Counted from the first letter of the stretch, positions 1 to 9,897 are shown. The stretch is 64,000 nucleotides of DNA from Leptodactylus fallax (GCA_947044405.1 CAMRHE010000329.1:1225001-1289000), one strand, 5' to 3'. Numbers and translations: made by a program. Notes: generated from the letters alone by a model not told the origin.

Positions 1-150
1 ATATATGTAAGGATGTGGTGTCTATATATATATATATATATATATTATAGTATACAGTACAGTGATGTGTGTGTGATATATATTATATATATATATATAT
101 ATAGTATACAGTACAGTGGTGTGTATATATAGAGAGAGAGTACAGTGATG

Positions 151-192
<42 letters not shown>

Positions 193-204
193 ACAGTACA
201 GTGA

Positions 205-247
<43 letters not shown>

Positions 248-252
248 TAATA
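1..252. repeat. TA-rich microsatellite with tatagtatacagtacagtg units
   Basis: Runs of (TA)n alternate with a short unit containing gtatacagtacagtg. The same compound repeat occurs near 10.6 kb, 37.6-38.9 kb and 39.9-40.2 kb. In genes A and B it lies between the promoter-like cassette and the leader exon; here it lies downstream, on the minus strand, of the cassette at 300-415. Open frames through it are artefacts of the repeat. Confidence 0.9.
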
Positions 253-299
253 TTGTGTACACGTCTCTCTAACCTGCTCAGAAGACTTGGTCAATCACT

Positions 300-415
300 C
301 AACAAAGAGTCACATGAAACTTCTCCCCCAGCACAGCCTGTAGCCTGACTCCTCCCACACATGTGGCTGATCACATGACTGTGACATCATCAAAGGTCCT
401 TTAGCTCAGTAGGAT
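300..415 (-). promoter_or_regulatory. promoter-like cassette of a KRAB zinc-finger unit (gene outside window)
   Basis: Read on the minus strand it holds the order aaaggacctttgatgatg, tgtcacagtcatgtgatca, gggaggagtcag, tgctgggggagaag. The same ordered block lies 5' of genes A, B and C. It contains a CRE/ATF-like TGACATCA half and CATGTG E-box-like motifs. Promoter function is inferred from recurrence upstream of three gene models. The gene it would drive lies left of position 1. Confidence 0.5.
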
Positions 416-431
416 TTGTGCAAAGCAGGCA

Positions 432-444
432 GTTACCTAGCAAC
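432..444. promoter_or_regulatory. RFX X-box consensus
   Basis: The 13-mer GTTACCTAGCAAC matches GTNRCC-N-RGYAAC, the X-box bound by RFX factors, at every position. It lies about 30 bp upstream of the minus-strand cassette. Binding is inferred. Confidence 0.4.
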
Positions 445-744
445 AGCTGGCTTTCAGAAGGGCACTGCTGCCTGAAGGAGTGTCACTTGTTTTGTGGTAG
501 ATACACCTCTTACAGTGGCTCTTCTGAGGAGGATGAATTGCTTCACAGGCAAACCATTGGGTGCCTGGAAAGGACATGGCTATATACACCCCTCAGGGTT
601 CCCCTATAGCTAAGTATCATCGTATTGAAGTCCAAATTAGTACAACTGATATGAGGCGGCTCAGAGAATCACACAGTCACATCTAGCGTTATGTGATCAA
701 TATGGACAATTTATATACATTATAGGTTTCAGTTATACATAATT

Positions 745-1010
745 ATTTGTTATGCTTACTTATATAGCGCCATCATATTCCGCAGTTCTTTCACAGACAT
801 TGTCAGTCGCTGTCCCATACAGGGCTCACAATCTACATTCTCTATCAGTATGTCTTTGGAGTGAGGGAGGAAACCGGAGTACCCGGAGGAAACCCACGCA
901 AACACAGGGAGAACATACAAACTCCTTGCAGATGTTGTCCTTGGCAGGATTCGAACCCAGAACTCCGACAGGGCAAGGCTGCAGTGCTAACCACTGAGCC
1001 ACCGTGCTCA
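745..1010 (-). repeat. tRNA-derived SINE
   Basis: On the minus strand the element starts with a pol III A box (tggctcagtggttag), then a B box (ggttcgaatcc), then a conserved body containing gtttgcgtgggtttcctccg, and ends with a gcgctatataag tail. This is the layout of tRNA-related SINEs common in fish and frogs. The tRNA-like head is degenerate, so it is not a functional tRNA gene. Confidence 0.8.
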
Positions 1011-2175
1011 TTGTAGGTGTAGTTATACATTATAGGTGTGGTTATACATTGTAGGTGTGGCTGTACATTGTGGGTGTGGTTATACATTGTAGGTGTGGTT
1101 ATACAGTGTAGGTGTGGCTGTACATTGTGGGTGTGGTTATACATTGTAGGTGTGGCTGTACATTGTGGGTGTGGTTATACAGTGTAGGTGTGGCTGTACA
1201 TTGTGGGTGTGGTTATACATTGTAGGTGTGGCTGTACATTGTGGGTGTGGTTATACAGTGTAGGTGTGGCTGTACATTGTGGGTTTGGTTATACATTGTA
1301 GGTGTGGCTGTACATTGTGGGTGTGGTTATACATTGTAGGTGTGGCTGTACATTGTGGGTGTGGTTATACATTGTAGGTGTGGCTGTACATTGTGGGTGT
1401 GGCTGTACATTGTGGGTGTGGTTATACATTGTAGGTGTGGCTGTACATTGTGGGTGTGGTTATACATTGTAGGTGTGGTTATACATTGTAGGTGTGGCTG
1501 TACATTGTGGGTGTGGCTATACATTATAGGTGTGGTTATACATTGTAGGTGTAGTTATACATTATAGGTGTGGTTATACATTGTAGGTGTGGCTGTACAT
1601 TGTGGGTGTGGTTATACATTGTAGGTGTGGTTATACAGTGTAGGTGTGGCTGTACATTGTGGGTGTGGTTATACATTGTAGGTGTGGCTGTACATTGTGG
1701 GTGTGGTTATACAGTGTAGGTGTGGCTGTACATTGTGGGTGTGGTTATACATTGTAGGTGTGGCTGTACATTGTGGGTGTGGTTATACAGTGTAGGTGTG
1801 GCTGTACATTGTGGGTTTGGTTATACATTGTAGGTGTGGCTGTACATTGTGGGTGTGGTTATACATTGTAGGTGTGGCTGTACATTGTGGGTGTGGTTAT
1901 ACATTGTAGGTGTGGCTGTACATTGTGGGTGTGGCTATACATTATAGGTGTGGTTATACATTGTAGGTGTAGTTATACATTATAGGTGTGGTTATACATT
2001 GTAGGTGTGGCTGTACATTGTGGGTGTGGTTATACATTGTAGGTGTGGCTGTACATTGTGGGTGTGGTTATACATTGTAGGTGTGGCTGTACATTGTGGG
2101 TGTGGTTATACATTGTGGGTGTGGCTGTACATTGTGGGTGTGGTTATACATTGTAGGTGTGGCTATACATTATAT
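1011..2175. repeat. 19-bp minisatellite with higher-order blocks
   Basis: About 60 tandem copies of a 19-bp unit, alternating mainly between acattgtgggtgtggttat and acattgtaggtgtggctgt (38-bp dimers). A diagnostic variant (gtagttatacattatagg) recurs at 1021, 1553 and 1971, i.e. spacings of 532 and 418 bp, both exact multiples of 19. Because the unit lacks stops in several frames, repeats of VGVVIHCRCGC-type peptide are open on both strands; I do not regard these as genes. Confidence 0.92.
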
Positions 2176-2179
2176 AGAC

Positions 2180-2560
2180 AAAGAGAAGGTGTGATTAGTA
2201 TAATAACATGTTTGGCTATAAAGTTGTAACATAAGATTTAGCATATAACTATTGGATAAGGTACAAAGAAGAAGTTTCATCCCATTACAGATAACAGTTT
2301 TATATAAAGGAGGAGGGGATGAGCTCTGGGCAGCACCCAAGAAAGGACTCTAAGATGGAGAACAGGCTCAAGCTGCATCCTCCACGTTTCCCTCCTTTTA
2401 TAAATTATATAACCCATACCCAGGGTACATGAGGAGCTGCTAATCATTTCCTGAGGATTTTTCCGGAAACTTCACCTCATTCCCCATGGATATGTTATAC
2501 CTTTTGGTCTAGCACCTTCAGAGAGATGCCTTCACCATCATGATTGTCATTGTACCCAAC
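2180..2560. other. non-coding stretch, nothing recognised
   Basis: AT-rich single-copy-looking sequence with no convincing reading frame, RNA or repeat signature that I can see. Confidence 0.4.
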
Positions 2561-2566
2561 TGAGTA

Positions 2567-2840
2567 TTATCCTGTCACTTGTTCAGGGTCTGGGAAAGAA
2601 CTATAGGCATTATCGTGTATTTTTCTAAATTCATGATGCAATGACACAACATACTCTTCTTTCAGTAGTTTATCTGCAGTTCCTTTTGCGGTGGCTTTCT
2701 GTACCTCAGGCCATCCTGAAAGGAGATCGCGCACAAGCACGTACTTATACTTTCCCACCTTTGGTAACTGTATAGTTAACCTACGATCTCTGGAACGGGT
2801 ACAAGGGCTTTGAGGTGTGTTTCAGAGGAATTTTTACTTT
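2567..2840 (-). pseudogene. retroviral-type integrase core relic
   Basis: The minus-strand frame reads KYKYVLV..LLSGWPE followed by TADKLLKE, the start of the retroviral/Gypsy integrase catalytic core (usually DxFSxWxEA). Just before it, in the same orientation, comes KPLYPFQR, as expected for the segment ahead of the core. The first catalytic Asp position and downstream core are decayed. With the pieces at 3545-3597, 6345-6430 and 6430-6840 it forms one dispersed minus-strand pol relic of an old endogenous retrovirus-like element. It is non-functional. Confidence 0.6.
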
Positions 2841-2849
2841 TTGGCCTGT

Positions 2850-3540
2850 AATGCCATGAGGTTCTGCTACAATATTAGAACATGGAGATTTGCTGCTATC
2901 ATCCCAATCCAGCAGAGGGAACCAGTTCCCAGCTAGGAATAATAGAGTTACCTGGGGAAGAAAAAGCTGGAGACACGGGAAGTCTGGGTCATACAGGTCC
3001 TGGAGAAAGAGAAGAGTGCAGTGTTGGAGATCTGAAGCAGTGTCTGTTAGAGCTCAAGGGTGGTGTGACATAGTGACCCAAGCCCAGCAGAACAGCCCAG
3101 CCAGGTCCAGAAGTGCTGCAGCAATCAGAGCACAGGACTCCGCTGAAGGAGAGCAACACAGACCAGGGCAAATAAGTGAAGTGCAAAGCACCTGCGAAGC
3201 AAAAGCAAGGACACAGGAGTGTTCAGCCAGCTTCTCCATTGCAATAAGGAGGAAGGTACTGCCTTGGAAAGACAGAGCATGAGCCCCAGGGGAGTCCACT
3301 GACCGCCAGCAGGATCAGTAAGCAAGATCCACTGAGAGACTGCAAAAAGTGATACAGTGCCACAAAGGCTGTAGTTATATCCCTCTTGTTACTTACCCAA
3401 GTTCTTATAGAGACAATGTCCCTACTGTATATGATCTACCTGTTGCAATAGTTCAAGAGTTTGTTGCTGTGTGCCAGAATCATAATCAGTAAAGCCGTTC
3501 CTGTTTTACTCAGTTGTCTGAGTGAGTTTATCGCCATTCA
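2850..3540. other. unassigned sequence inside the pol relic
   Basis: This stretch separates the zinc-binding and catalytic parts of the integrase relic. Several frames are open on both strands (for example 2890-3282 on plus), but none has a recognisable domain. It may be an inserted element of unknown type or badly decayed pol sequence. Confidence 0.3.
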
Positions 3541-3544
3541 CCTG

Positions 3545-3597
3545 CAACCCTTACAGGCCTACATTGTGCTTGGCCCATGTTACGCAGACTTGCACAT
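3545..3597 (-). pseudogene. relic of the integrase zinc-binding (CC) segment
   Basis: The minus strand reads CVTWAKHNVG, close to the CxxC-AKHN segment that ends the HHCC zinc-binding domain of retroviral integrases. One Cys is replaced by Trp. The Tc1-like transposon begins immediately beside it, at the TA dinucleotide 3597-3598. Confidence 0.45.
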
Positions 3598-3624
3598 ACA
3601 GTGCCTTGCGAAAGTATTCAGCCC

Positions 3625-4522
3625 TGTGAAAGATCCTCAGTGCGCCAAACTGCTTTGGCTCACCCCTGAGTCCTCTTTCATATAAAAACCACACTCACCG
3701 CCAGTGAATGTCGGGTTCACCAGATAAATACAAGACAAGCTTTCTAAATTTTATATATTTATTAACCCCTAAATGGGTCGGTATTAACATCTAACATATA
3801 CAGATCAGAACAGATATGCAGATATATGCAAGCATTAACAGTTACTAGTTACAAGATACAGTACAAATAAAATAAAAGGTGAAATGATTACTTTACCACA
3901 CATGTCCTTGATGTGGCTCTGTAGTCCAACACTCACACATAGCATGTGGAGATCACCAGTGGAGGCTTTTCAGCATGTGGCATTAACTCCTAGCATGTGG
4001 CATCACAGTCTCTCAGCATTAGTCCAATAGTCTCATCACAAAAATCCCCTCATGGTGTTCGCTTGTAATCCCAACACCAATCTCTTGTAGTCTGTGATGG
4101 TCTGTCTCTGTCAACTCCATAGCATAATCTCCATAGCATCAACTCCACCCACTGACTCTTACCTCATCTTTTATACCCTTTATGCCACCTCCCAGAATGA
4201 GGTCACCGGCAACAGCATGTCTGATGAGTTAATGCAATCAAGTCCAGATCTTTTGTATGTAGATGAGACCAAATGACCTGATACAATGTTATCAGCCATA
4301 TCTGGTCAACCAGTGCAGCTGGACAATGCATGTTTGTTTGATCAGCCAGGACTGTGTATGAATTCAATGGAGCCCTATTGTTCCAGTGTTGCCACTACTG
4401 CCAATATACACCTAGGCTCATAGCTGCGCACAGTATGAATAAATGGAACTAGAGAGAAATACGCTACCCAGAGACCAAAATACATCTCTGAGTTATGGCC
4501 ATATTTAGGCAGAATCATCACA
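3625..4522. mobile_element. solo LTR, 898 bp
   Basis: The insert starts TGTGA and ends TCACA (TG...CA with 5-bp inverted ends) and is flanked by the perfect 5-bp duplication agccc at 3620-3624 and 4523-4527. Removing it restores a continuous Tc1 inverted repeat that matches the other end of the transposon. TATA and AATAAA motifs are present in both orientations (for example a minus-strand gtataaaag near 4175 and AATAAA near 3760), so the direction is uncertain. No internal retroviral sequence remains, as expected after LTR-LTR recombination. Confidence 0.88.
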
Positions 4523-4721
4523 AGCCCCCTTGAACTTTTCAACCTTTTGCCACATTTCAGGCTTCAAACATAAGGATATAAAATTTTAATTTTTTGGTGA
4601 AGAATCAACAACAAGTGGGACACAATCGTGAAGTGGAACGAAATTTATTGGATATTTTAAACTTTTGTAAAAAATAAAAAACTGAAAAGTGGGGAGTGCC
4701 AAATTATTCGGCCCCCTTAAG

Positions 4722-5741
4722 TTAATACTTTGTAGCGCCACCTTTTGCTGCGATTACAGCTGCAAGTCGCTTGGGGTATGTCTCTATCAGTTTTGCACAT
4801 CGAGAGACTGAAATTCTTGCCCATTCTTCCTTGGAAAACAGCTGGAGCTCAGTGAGGTTGGATGGAGAGCATTTGTGAACAGAAGTTTTCAGCTCTTTCC
4901 ACAGATTCTCGATTGGATTCAGGTCTGGACTTTGACTTGGCCATTCTAACACCTGGATACGTTTATTTGTGAACCATTCCATTGTAGATTTTGCTTTATG
5001 TTTGGGATCATTGTCTTGTTGGAAGATAAATCTTCGTCCCAGTCTCAGGTCTTTTGCAGACTCCAACAGGTTTTCTTCCAGAATGGTCCTGTATTTGGCT
5101 CCATCCATCTTCCCATCAATTTGAACCACCTTCCCTGTCCCTGCTGAAGAAAAGCAGACCCAAACCATGATGCTGCCACCACCATGTGTGACAGTGGGGA
5201 TGGTGTGTTCAGGGTGATGAGCTGTGTTGCTTTTACACCAAACATATAGTTTTGCATTGTGGCCAAAAAGTTGGATTTTGGTTTCATCTGACCAGAGCAC
5301 CTTCTTCCACATGTTTGGTGTGTCTCCCAGGTGGCTTGTGGCAAACTTTAAATGAGACTTTTTATGGATATCTTTGAGAAATGGCTTTCTTCTTGCCACT
5401 CTTCCATAAAGGCCAGATTTGTGCAGTGTACGACTGATTGTTGTCCTATGGACAGACTCTCCCACCTCAGCTGTAGATCTCTGCAGTTCATCCAGAGTGA
5501 TCATGGGCCTCTTGGCTGCATCTCTGATCAGTCTTCTCCTTGTTTGAGATGAAAGTTTAGAGGGACGGCCGGGTATTAGTAGATTTGCAGTGGTCTGATA
5601 CTCCTTCCATTTCAATATGATCGCTTGCACAGTGCTCCTTGGGATGTTTAAAGTTTGGGAAATCTTTTTGTATCCAAATCCGGCTTTAAACTTCTCCACA
5701 ACAGTATCAGGGACCTGCCTGGTGTGTTCCTTGGCCTTCAT
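4722..5741 (-). CDS. Tc1-like transposase, intact frame
   Basis: Cut-and-paste DDE transposase of 339 aa, the normal length for the Tc1/Sleeping Beauty class. Residues 1-50 form a paired-type helix-turn-helix (KISQTLNIPRSTVQ), followed by a GRPSK hook and a second HTH (about 65-120) that should bind the inverted repeats. The catalytic core has WSDETK (D152), QQDNDPKH (D243) and NPIENLW (E278); 34 residues separate D243 from E278, the DD34E signature. A glycine-rich box (HGGGSIMVW) lies between them. The frame starts at MKAKEH and ends with the family's usual AAKGGATKY tail. No frameshift or stop is visible, unlike the other three Tc1 copies here. Its left inverted repeat is split by the LTR, so this copy is probably immobile although the enzyme could still be made. 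Confidence 0.93.
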   Translation of the reverse strand: MKAKEHTRQVPDTVVEKFKAGFGYKKISQTLNIPRSTVQAIILKWKEYQTTANLLIPGRPSKLSSQTRRRLIRDAAKRPMITLDELQRSTAEVGESVHRTTISRTLHKSGLYGRVARRKPFLKDIHKKSHLKFATSHLGDTPNMWKKVLWSDETKIQLFGHNAKLYVWCKSNTAHHPEHTIPTVTHGGGSIMVWVCFSSAGTGKVVQIDGKMDGAKYRTILEENLLESAKDLRLGRRFIFQQDNDPKHKAKSTMEWFTNKRIQVLEWPSQSPDLNPIENLWKELKTSVHKCSPSNLTELQLFSKEEWARISVSRCAKLIETYPKRLAAVIAAKGGATKY

Positions 5742-6135
5742 GATGCTCTCTGCGCTTTAAACAGAACCCTGAGACTATCACAGAGCTGGTGCATATATAC
5801 GGAGACTTGCTTACACACAGGTGGATTATATTTATCATCATCAGTCATTTAGGACAACATTGGATCATTCAGAGATCCTCACTGAACTTCTGGAGTGAGT
5901 TTGCTGCACTGAAAGTAAAGGGGCCAAATAATATTGCATGCCCCACTTTTCAGTTTTTTATTTTTTACAAAAGTTTAAAATAACCAATAAATTTCGTTCC
6001 ACTTCACAATTGTGTCCCACTTGTTGTTGATTCTTCACCAAAAAATTAAAATTTTATATCCTTATGTTTGAAGCCTGAAATGTGGCAAAAGGTTGAAAAG
6101 TTCAAGGGGGCTGAATACTTTCGCAAGGCACTGTA

Positions 6136-6336
6136 TCTGGCTGTTAAATCCCCCCCCCCCCCTCTGCTACGTCCTATCTGTCTGTCTGCTATTAATGTAA
6201 TGCCTCTCACCTTGGAACATTCCTGTACATGTTGTATTTGTATCTGCTTATCTTATCTTTGCTGCTGTAACACACTGAATTTCCCCACTGTGGGACTATT
6301 AAAGGACTACTATTATTATTATTATTATTATTATTA
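6136..6336 (+). mobile_element. LINE-type 3' tail with (ATT)n end
   Basis: The stretch ends with ttccccactgtgggactatt, aaaggac and then (ATT)9. A second, opposite copy with the same tail lies at 40875-40990, and both share tgtacatgttgtatttgta and ctgcttatctt. A microsatellite tail after a conserved 3' end is typical of non-LTR retrotransposons or SINEs using their machinery. The clade cannot be fixed from the tail alone. Confidence 0.6.
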
Positions 6337-6344
6337 AAACCTGG

Positions 6345-6430
6345 GGCTACCTCTTGCTTATTCACTAGGTCATTCATGGCTGTTTTTGAGTGGTGCACTT
6401 GGGAGTGAGCTGCTTGGGCCATCATTGAGA
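6345..6430 (-). pseudogene. relic of the integrase N-terminal HH segment
   Basis: The minus strand reads MAQAAHSQVHHSKTAM followed by NKQEVAPGF. The spaced His residues and the ..APG ending fit the HH half of the retroviral HHCC integrase domain. The matching CC half is at 3545-3597, on the other side of the Tc1 and LINE-tail insertions. Confidence 0.5.
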
Positions 6431-6840
6431 ATTATGCAGTCAGTAAACATACTCTCTTACCACTGGTCATCAGGCCTTGTTCATCCTTTTTTGCTCCTTG
6501 CTGTTCCCAAGTCTACTTTTCTTCTGAGTCGGCTTGGTCCTGCACTGTTTTTAGCACCTGAAAAGAGAGCTGAGGGTTTTGGTCCGGTATGGTGACCACC
6601 TGGGTTGAGACATGTTTCCTAGGCTTTCCTGCAGCTAGTTTGACGGCAGCATATGCCCACTGCTTTCTTTTGTATCAGCCTTAGTGTGTGCCTTAACTTC
6701 GACTATAACGACCTGTTTTGGTCGCAGCATGGCCTCCATCAGTTCCTGAACAGCCTGGAAAGGTCCCTTGGACACTTCGCAAAAAGTCAAATAAGTATTC
6801 CCAGCGTCTCTATCCTGAGAAGAATACGTTTCCACGCCTC
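6430..6840 (-). pseudogene. endogenous-retrovirus-like RNase H and connection relic
   Basis: On minus, 6835-6635 reads AVQELMEAML then PKQVVIVEVKAHTK, the C-terminal part of retroviral RNase H with its conserved His. After a frame change it continues WAYAAVKLAAGKPRKH, the usual alanine-rich end of RNase H, and then a spacer leading into the integrase N-terminus at 6430-6345. The order RNase H, zinc domain, core is the normal pol order. Frameshifts and stops make it inactive. Confidence 0.6.
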
Positions 6841-6857
6841 AAAAATTTACTCATAGT

Positions 6858-6992
6858 TCATTCAGTCCATGATCATGTGATAAACACAGGTGTACAGCTC
6901 ATTACCAGGCCGGTGTCTGAATACTGTGCTGTAACTATAACAAACTGTTCAACTGCATGTTCATCACATGACCATGGACTGAATTGTATCCA
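6858..6992. repeat. short palindromic repeat (MITE-like)
   Basis: An inverted repeat with arms ttcagtccatgatcatgtga (from 6863) and its near-perfect complement near 6958-6982 encloses about 80 bp. The size and symmetry suggest a foldback MITE, but no target duplication is obvious. Confidence 0.45.
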
Positions 6993-7094
6993 CTGGAAGG
7001 AAGGAGAACGAATGAAAGCAAGCATAGATCTAGAAAACCGCAAGGAATTGATACTGAAAGCATATTAGAAAAACAGAATCCTATTACAGTCCGG

Positions 7095-7955
7095 ATGCAA
7101 AAACCAGTTGTTCTATTCTATTGTCATGGTTTTCGGTTTATCCAATGCCCATCATACATTCTCCTAGATTTCATAAGCAGTTATTTCCCATTTTAGCTCA
7201 CAGGGCATCTCTTGCCTGATTTATTTAGATGACCTGTAGTTTTCCACCATGATCAGCAGACCTTGTGCATCCAGAGGGACCATATTCTAACCCTGTGGGC
7301 CAACAAAGGCTTTACAGTCAATCTGAGAAAATCCATTCTCCACCCTCTAAATTCCCTAGTGTTCTTGGGATTCACCATAGACACCATATCATTCTCAATG
7401 AGCGTTTCTGTAGAGAATTGGAAAATAATAGTAGACCAAGAGACAGGGATTCTGACCCAGAATCAGTTGCCAGTCAGACAACTTGAGAGCCTCATAGGGA
7501 AGACCTGGTTTCAGGACTGCACCAATGATGTGCATACAGATGCAATTTTGGCTGTCTTCTCTGCTCTGGAAGGGTTTCAGTTGGGACAGGGTAGTTCACT
7601 TTTCTACCTCAGTGGTGGAAGAATTAAGGACAATATTGTCTTTTCCCCATCCAATTCCAGCTCCAATCCTTCCACAGACCTTATAGTTACAATGGATGCA
7701 TCTCTGACAGGTTGGGGAGCATTTACAAGGGACCAGGAAGTTCAGGGAAAATGGTCATACTTTGAATCCCGCCTTCATATCAATATGCTCGAATTCAGAA
7801 CAGTCATATTGGCTCTGAGTTTCTCCATGTTGTCACCTCTCAGTCCTTATACAGATGAACAGTTGAACGGCAGTAGCATATGTCAAAAGGATGGAGGGGT
7901 ACAAAATCAAGGTCTCTTTGTGCAGAGACTTTGGAAATTTGGTCTTGGGCCCTTA
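7095..7955 (+). pseudogene. DIRS-type reverse transcriptase / RNase H relic
   Basis: The segment near 7125-7250 reads FGLSNA and then GISCLIYLDDL, the conserved palm with the YxDD catalytic box. The open frame 7263-7958 continues with KGFTVNLRKS, LVFLGFTID and then the RNase H segment VTMDASLTGWGAF...ESRLHINMLEF, the arrangement found in DIRS and related tyrosine-recombinase retrotransposons. The frame is then interrupted by a hAT MITE at 7960. The 5' part before the palm contains stops. Dead copy. Confidence 0.75.
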
Positions 7956-7959
7956 TGAA

Positions 7960-8366
7960 TAGAGATGAGCGAATTTCTCCAAAGTTCGATTCGGCAGTTC
8001 TATTCGAAGTTCCTAAAAAATTTGCTTCAATCCAAATTACTTTGCGGCGAATAAACAGCTATTTCCGGTCTTCAGAGAGCTGGGGTGGGCGGCAAAATGG
8101 TGGAAACCCTTGGATGCTGCGGTCATATCTATCTCTTTCTCCAGCACAGACAAGTTTTAATCATGTGGAAGGATCTGCTAACAAGCAAAGACACGCCTAC
8201 CCAATCACATCACTAGAGAACATTATGTGACCGTCTGATGTCACAAAGGTCCTTACTAAATATTCATTACCGCGAAGCATCAGGAAATCCGGAATCGTGG
8301 TGAATCGAAGATTTCCTGAAATTCGGATCGAATTCCACTACTGCAGAATCAATTCGCTCATCTCTA
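7960..8366. mobile_element. hAT MITE, 407 bp
   Basis: The ends are tagagatgagcgaatt and a closely matching inverted copy (aattcgctcatctcta), flanked by 8-bp near-duplications cttatgaa (7952-7959) and cttacgaa (8367-8374). An 8-bp duplication is the hAT hallmark. A second copy lies at 57391-58746. It splits the DIRS coding sequence between the RNase H core and its downstream YVPGQENELAD segment. Confidence 0.85.
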
Positions 8367-8369
8367 CTT

Positions 8370-9600
8370 ACGAACCAAATTCATCTGAAGGCCCACTACG
8401 TTCCAGGCCAGGAGAATGAACTAGCGGATTCTCTCTCAAGCTAGCAGATGTCTCTCTCTTCAGTCTCCCTAAAATGAGAGCTCTTTCAGACCATAGTTAC
8501 AGTACATGATTAGGGAAACTGGAAGTGGACCTTTTGTGCCAGAGACATACGTTCAGCTTCCAGTGATTGTTTCAAGGATGTCGCCCCCGAAGGCATGGAA
8601 AGCATACATTTTTTCATTCCCTTGTGGATACCTCAAAGGTCTTTATGCATTTTTTCCTTTCCTTCTGAGGGTTTTTTAGAAAATTGTAGCGGATCTGGTT
8701 CGACAAATGGTGCTGGTATATCAAGTGTGGGTATCAAAACCCTGGTATCTGAGACGTCAGTCCTTCTCTCTTGGATACAAGCCTTCTCTGGGGTTCATGA
8801 AAGATTACTTTCAGGAAACACCGGACCTTCTAGCCAAACTACTTCATGTGATTTAGATCGCAGCTCTAGTAGGCTGCTCTCTATTCCAGGTCTCTCCTCT
8901 CAAGCAAATTATATAATCACAGCTTCTTTAAGCTCTGAACATTGTTATTCCCCAATTTACCGAGAACAACCTGCACCTACGTTTCCTAAAGGAGATTGTG
9001 GCCCCATGTCCCATAATGCCTAAATATTCTACGACTTAAGATGTCGAAATTTTGCTATGTTATTTGAGCATAATTCGGAACCCACTAAACCCAAGTGGTT
9101 TCCATGTTATACTTAAAGAGAGATCGAAAAAACATCATCCTTAGATGCCTCTCCCGTGGTGAGGAAGACCCATCTCTCTGTATTGTCCGTGGACACTATC
9201 TTGATTTATCAAGACCCCATAGGGAACAGTTTAAAAACTTGCTTATTATTTCTAGATCTCCTTTTTTTCATTTGCTAAAGCTTATACAGTTAGAGGCTGG
9301 ATTCTCTCTGCTATGAGAGATGCCGGTATCGATATAAAATTTTCAAACCGCACTCTCTACAAGCAGCAGACTCTTCTAGAACAGCAGCCCAGGGGGCGCC
9401 TTTAGCGGCCATCTTCAAAGCAGCCAGATGGTCCACATTCGTCAGATATTATTGATATCCTTCAGATAGGGAGACAATACAACTTCTAAGAGCCATCACC
9501 AGGGATTTTCTATTTGGCTGCCTAACACAGAACATAGACAGTTTGTAGGAGTATACGACTACCAGGGGCACATCTTCCATGAGACAACCTGAGGCCTTCG
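8370..9600 (+). pseudogene. DIRS relic, RNase H end and tyrosine recombinase
   Basis: Immediately after the MITE the plus strand reads HLKAHYVPGQENELAD, the conserved end of the DIRS RNase H domain. Further on, pieces in shifting frames (8640-9000) follow the DIRS RNase H-to-recombinase linker, and 9405-9450 reads FKAARWSTFVRYY, the end of the tyrosine recombinase catalytic domain with its nucleophilic Tyr region. Several frameshifts and stops show it is inactive. Confidence 0.6.
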
Positions 9601-9631
9601 TGGAATAAATTGGGGGGTGGCATTATTTTTT

Positions 9632-9897
9632 TAATTGGCCGCTACTTATTGTATTATTGCAATAGGTAGTGGCCAATAACTTGCTCACCTATCCACGCTC
9701 CTGTCCAGGCCGGCCTCCGCTGCTGCCTCTAGGCGGTGCTGCCCTTAAGTCATAACACTGAAGAATTCCAGGAAGCTACGTCCAACATCTTGGCATTCAT
9801 CAGCATTGGCTACAGCGTGCCCTGGACAGGAGCGTGGATATGTAAGTGAATTATCAGCCGCTAACTAATTCAATAATACAATAGGTAGCAGCCTAAC
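9632..9897. repeat. palindromic element with two nested inverted repeats
   Basis: An inner inverted repeat pairs atccacgctcctgtccaggc (about 9690) with its complement near 9819-9840. The left end (gccgctacttattgtattat) is itself a partial palindrome and resembles the right end (caataatacaataggtagc). It follows directly on the DIRS recombinase relic, so it could be the element's terminal repeat or a separate foldback MITE. Confidence 0.5.

Larger units (their letters stand above)
3599..6133 (-). mobile_element. Tc1-like DNA transposon, full length, split by a solo LTR
   Basis: The element is bounded by TA at 3597-3598 and 6134-6135. Outer ends are cagtgccttgcgaaagtatt and its reverse complement, and the inverted repeats extend about 200 bp inward (left arm continues at 4528-4698, right arm about 5937-6133). 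Without the 903-bp LTR insertion and its duplicated target the length is 1,632 bp, normal for vertebrate Tc1-like elements. It carries one uninterrupted transposase frame. It landed in a minus-strand endogenous-retrovirus pol relic. Confidence 0.95.

Noticed and set aside
826..1011. Possible tRNA gene on minus (A and B boxes)
   Set aside because: The boxes belong to a SINE head followed by a SINE body; cloverleaf is degenerate.
1327..2229. Long frames on both strands of repeated VGVVIHCRCGC / MYNHTHNVQPHLQ peptides
   Set aside because: They come from a 19-bp minisatellite without stops; no gene structure and both strands open.
2882..3325. Overlapping frames of 60-130 codons on both strands
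   Set aside because: No domain, no splice context, and both strands open over the same bases; GC-richer composition explains it.
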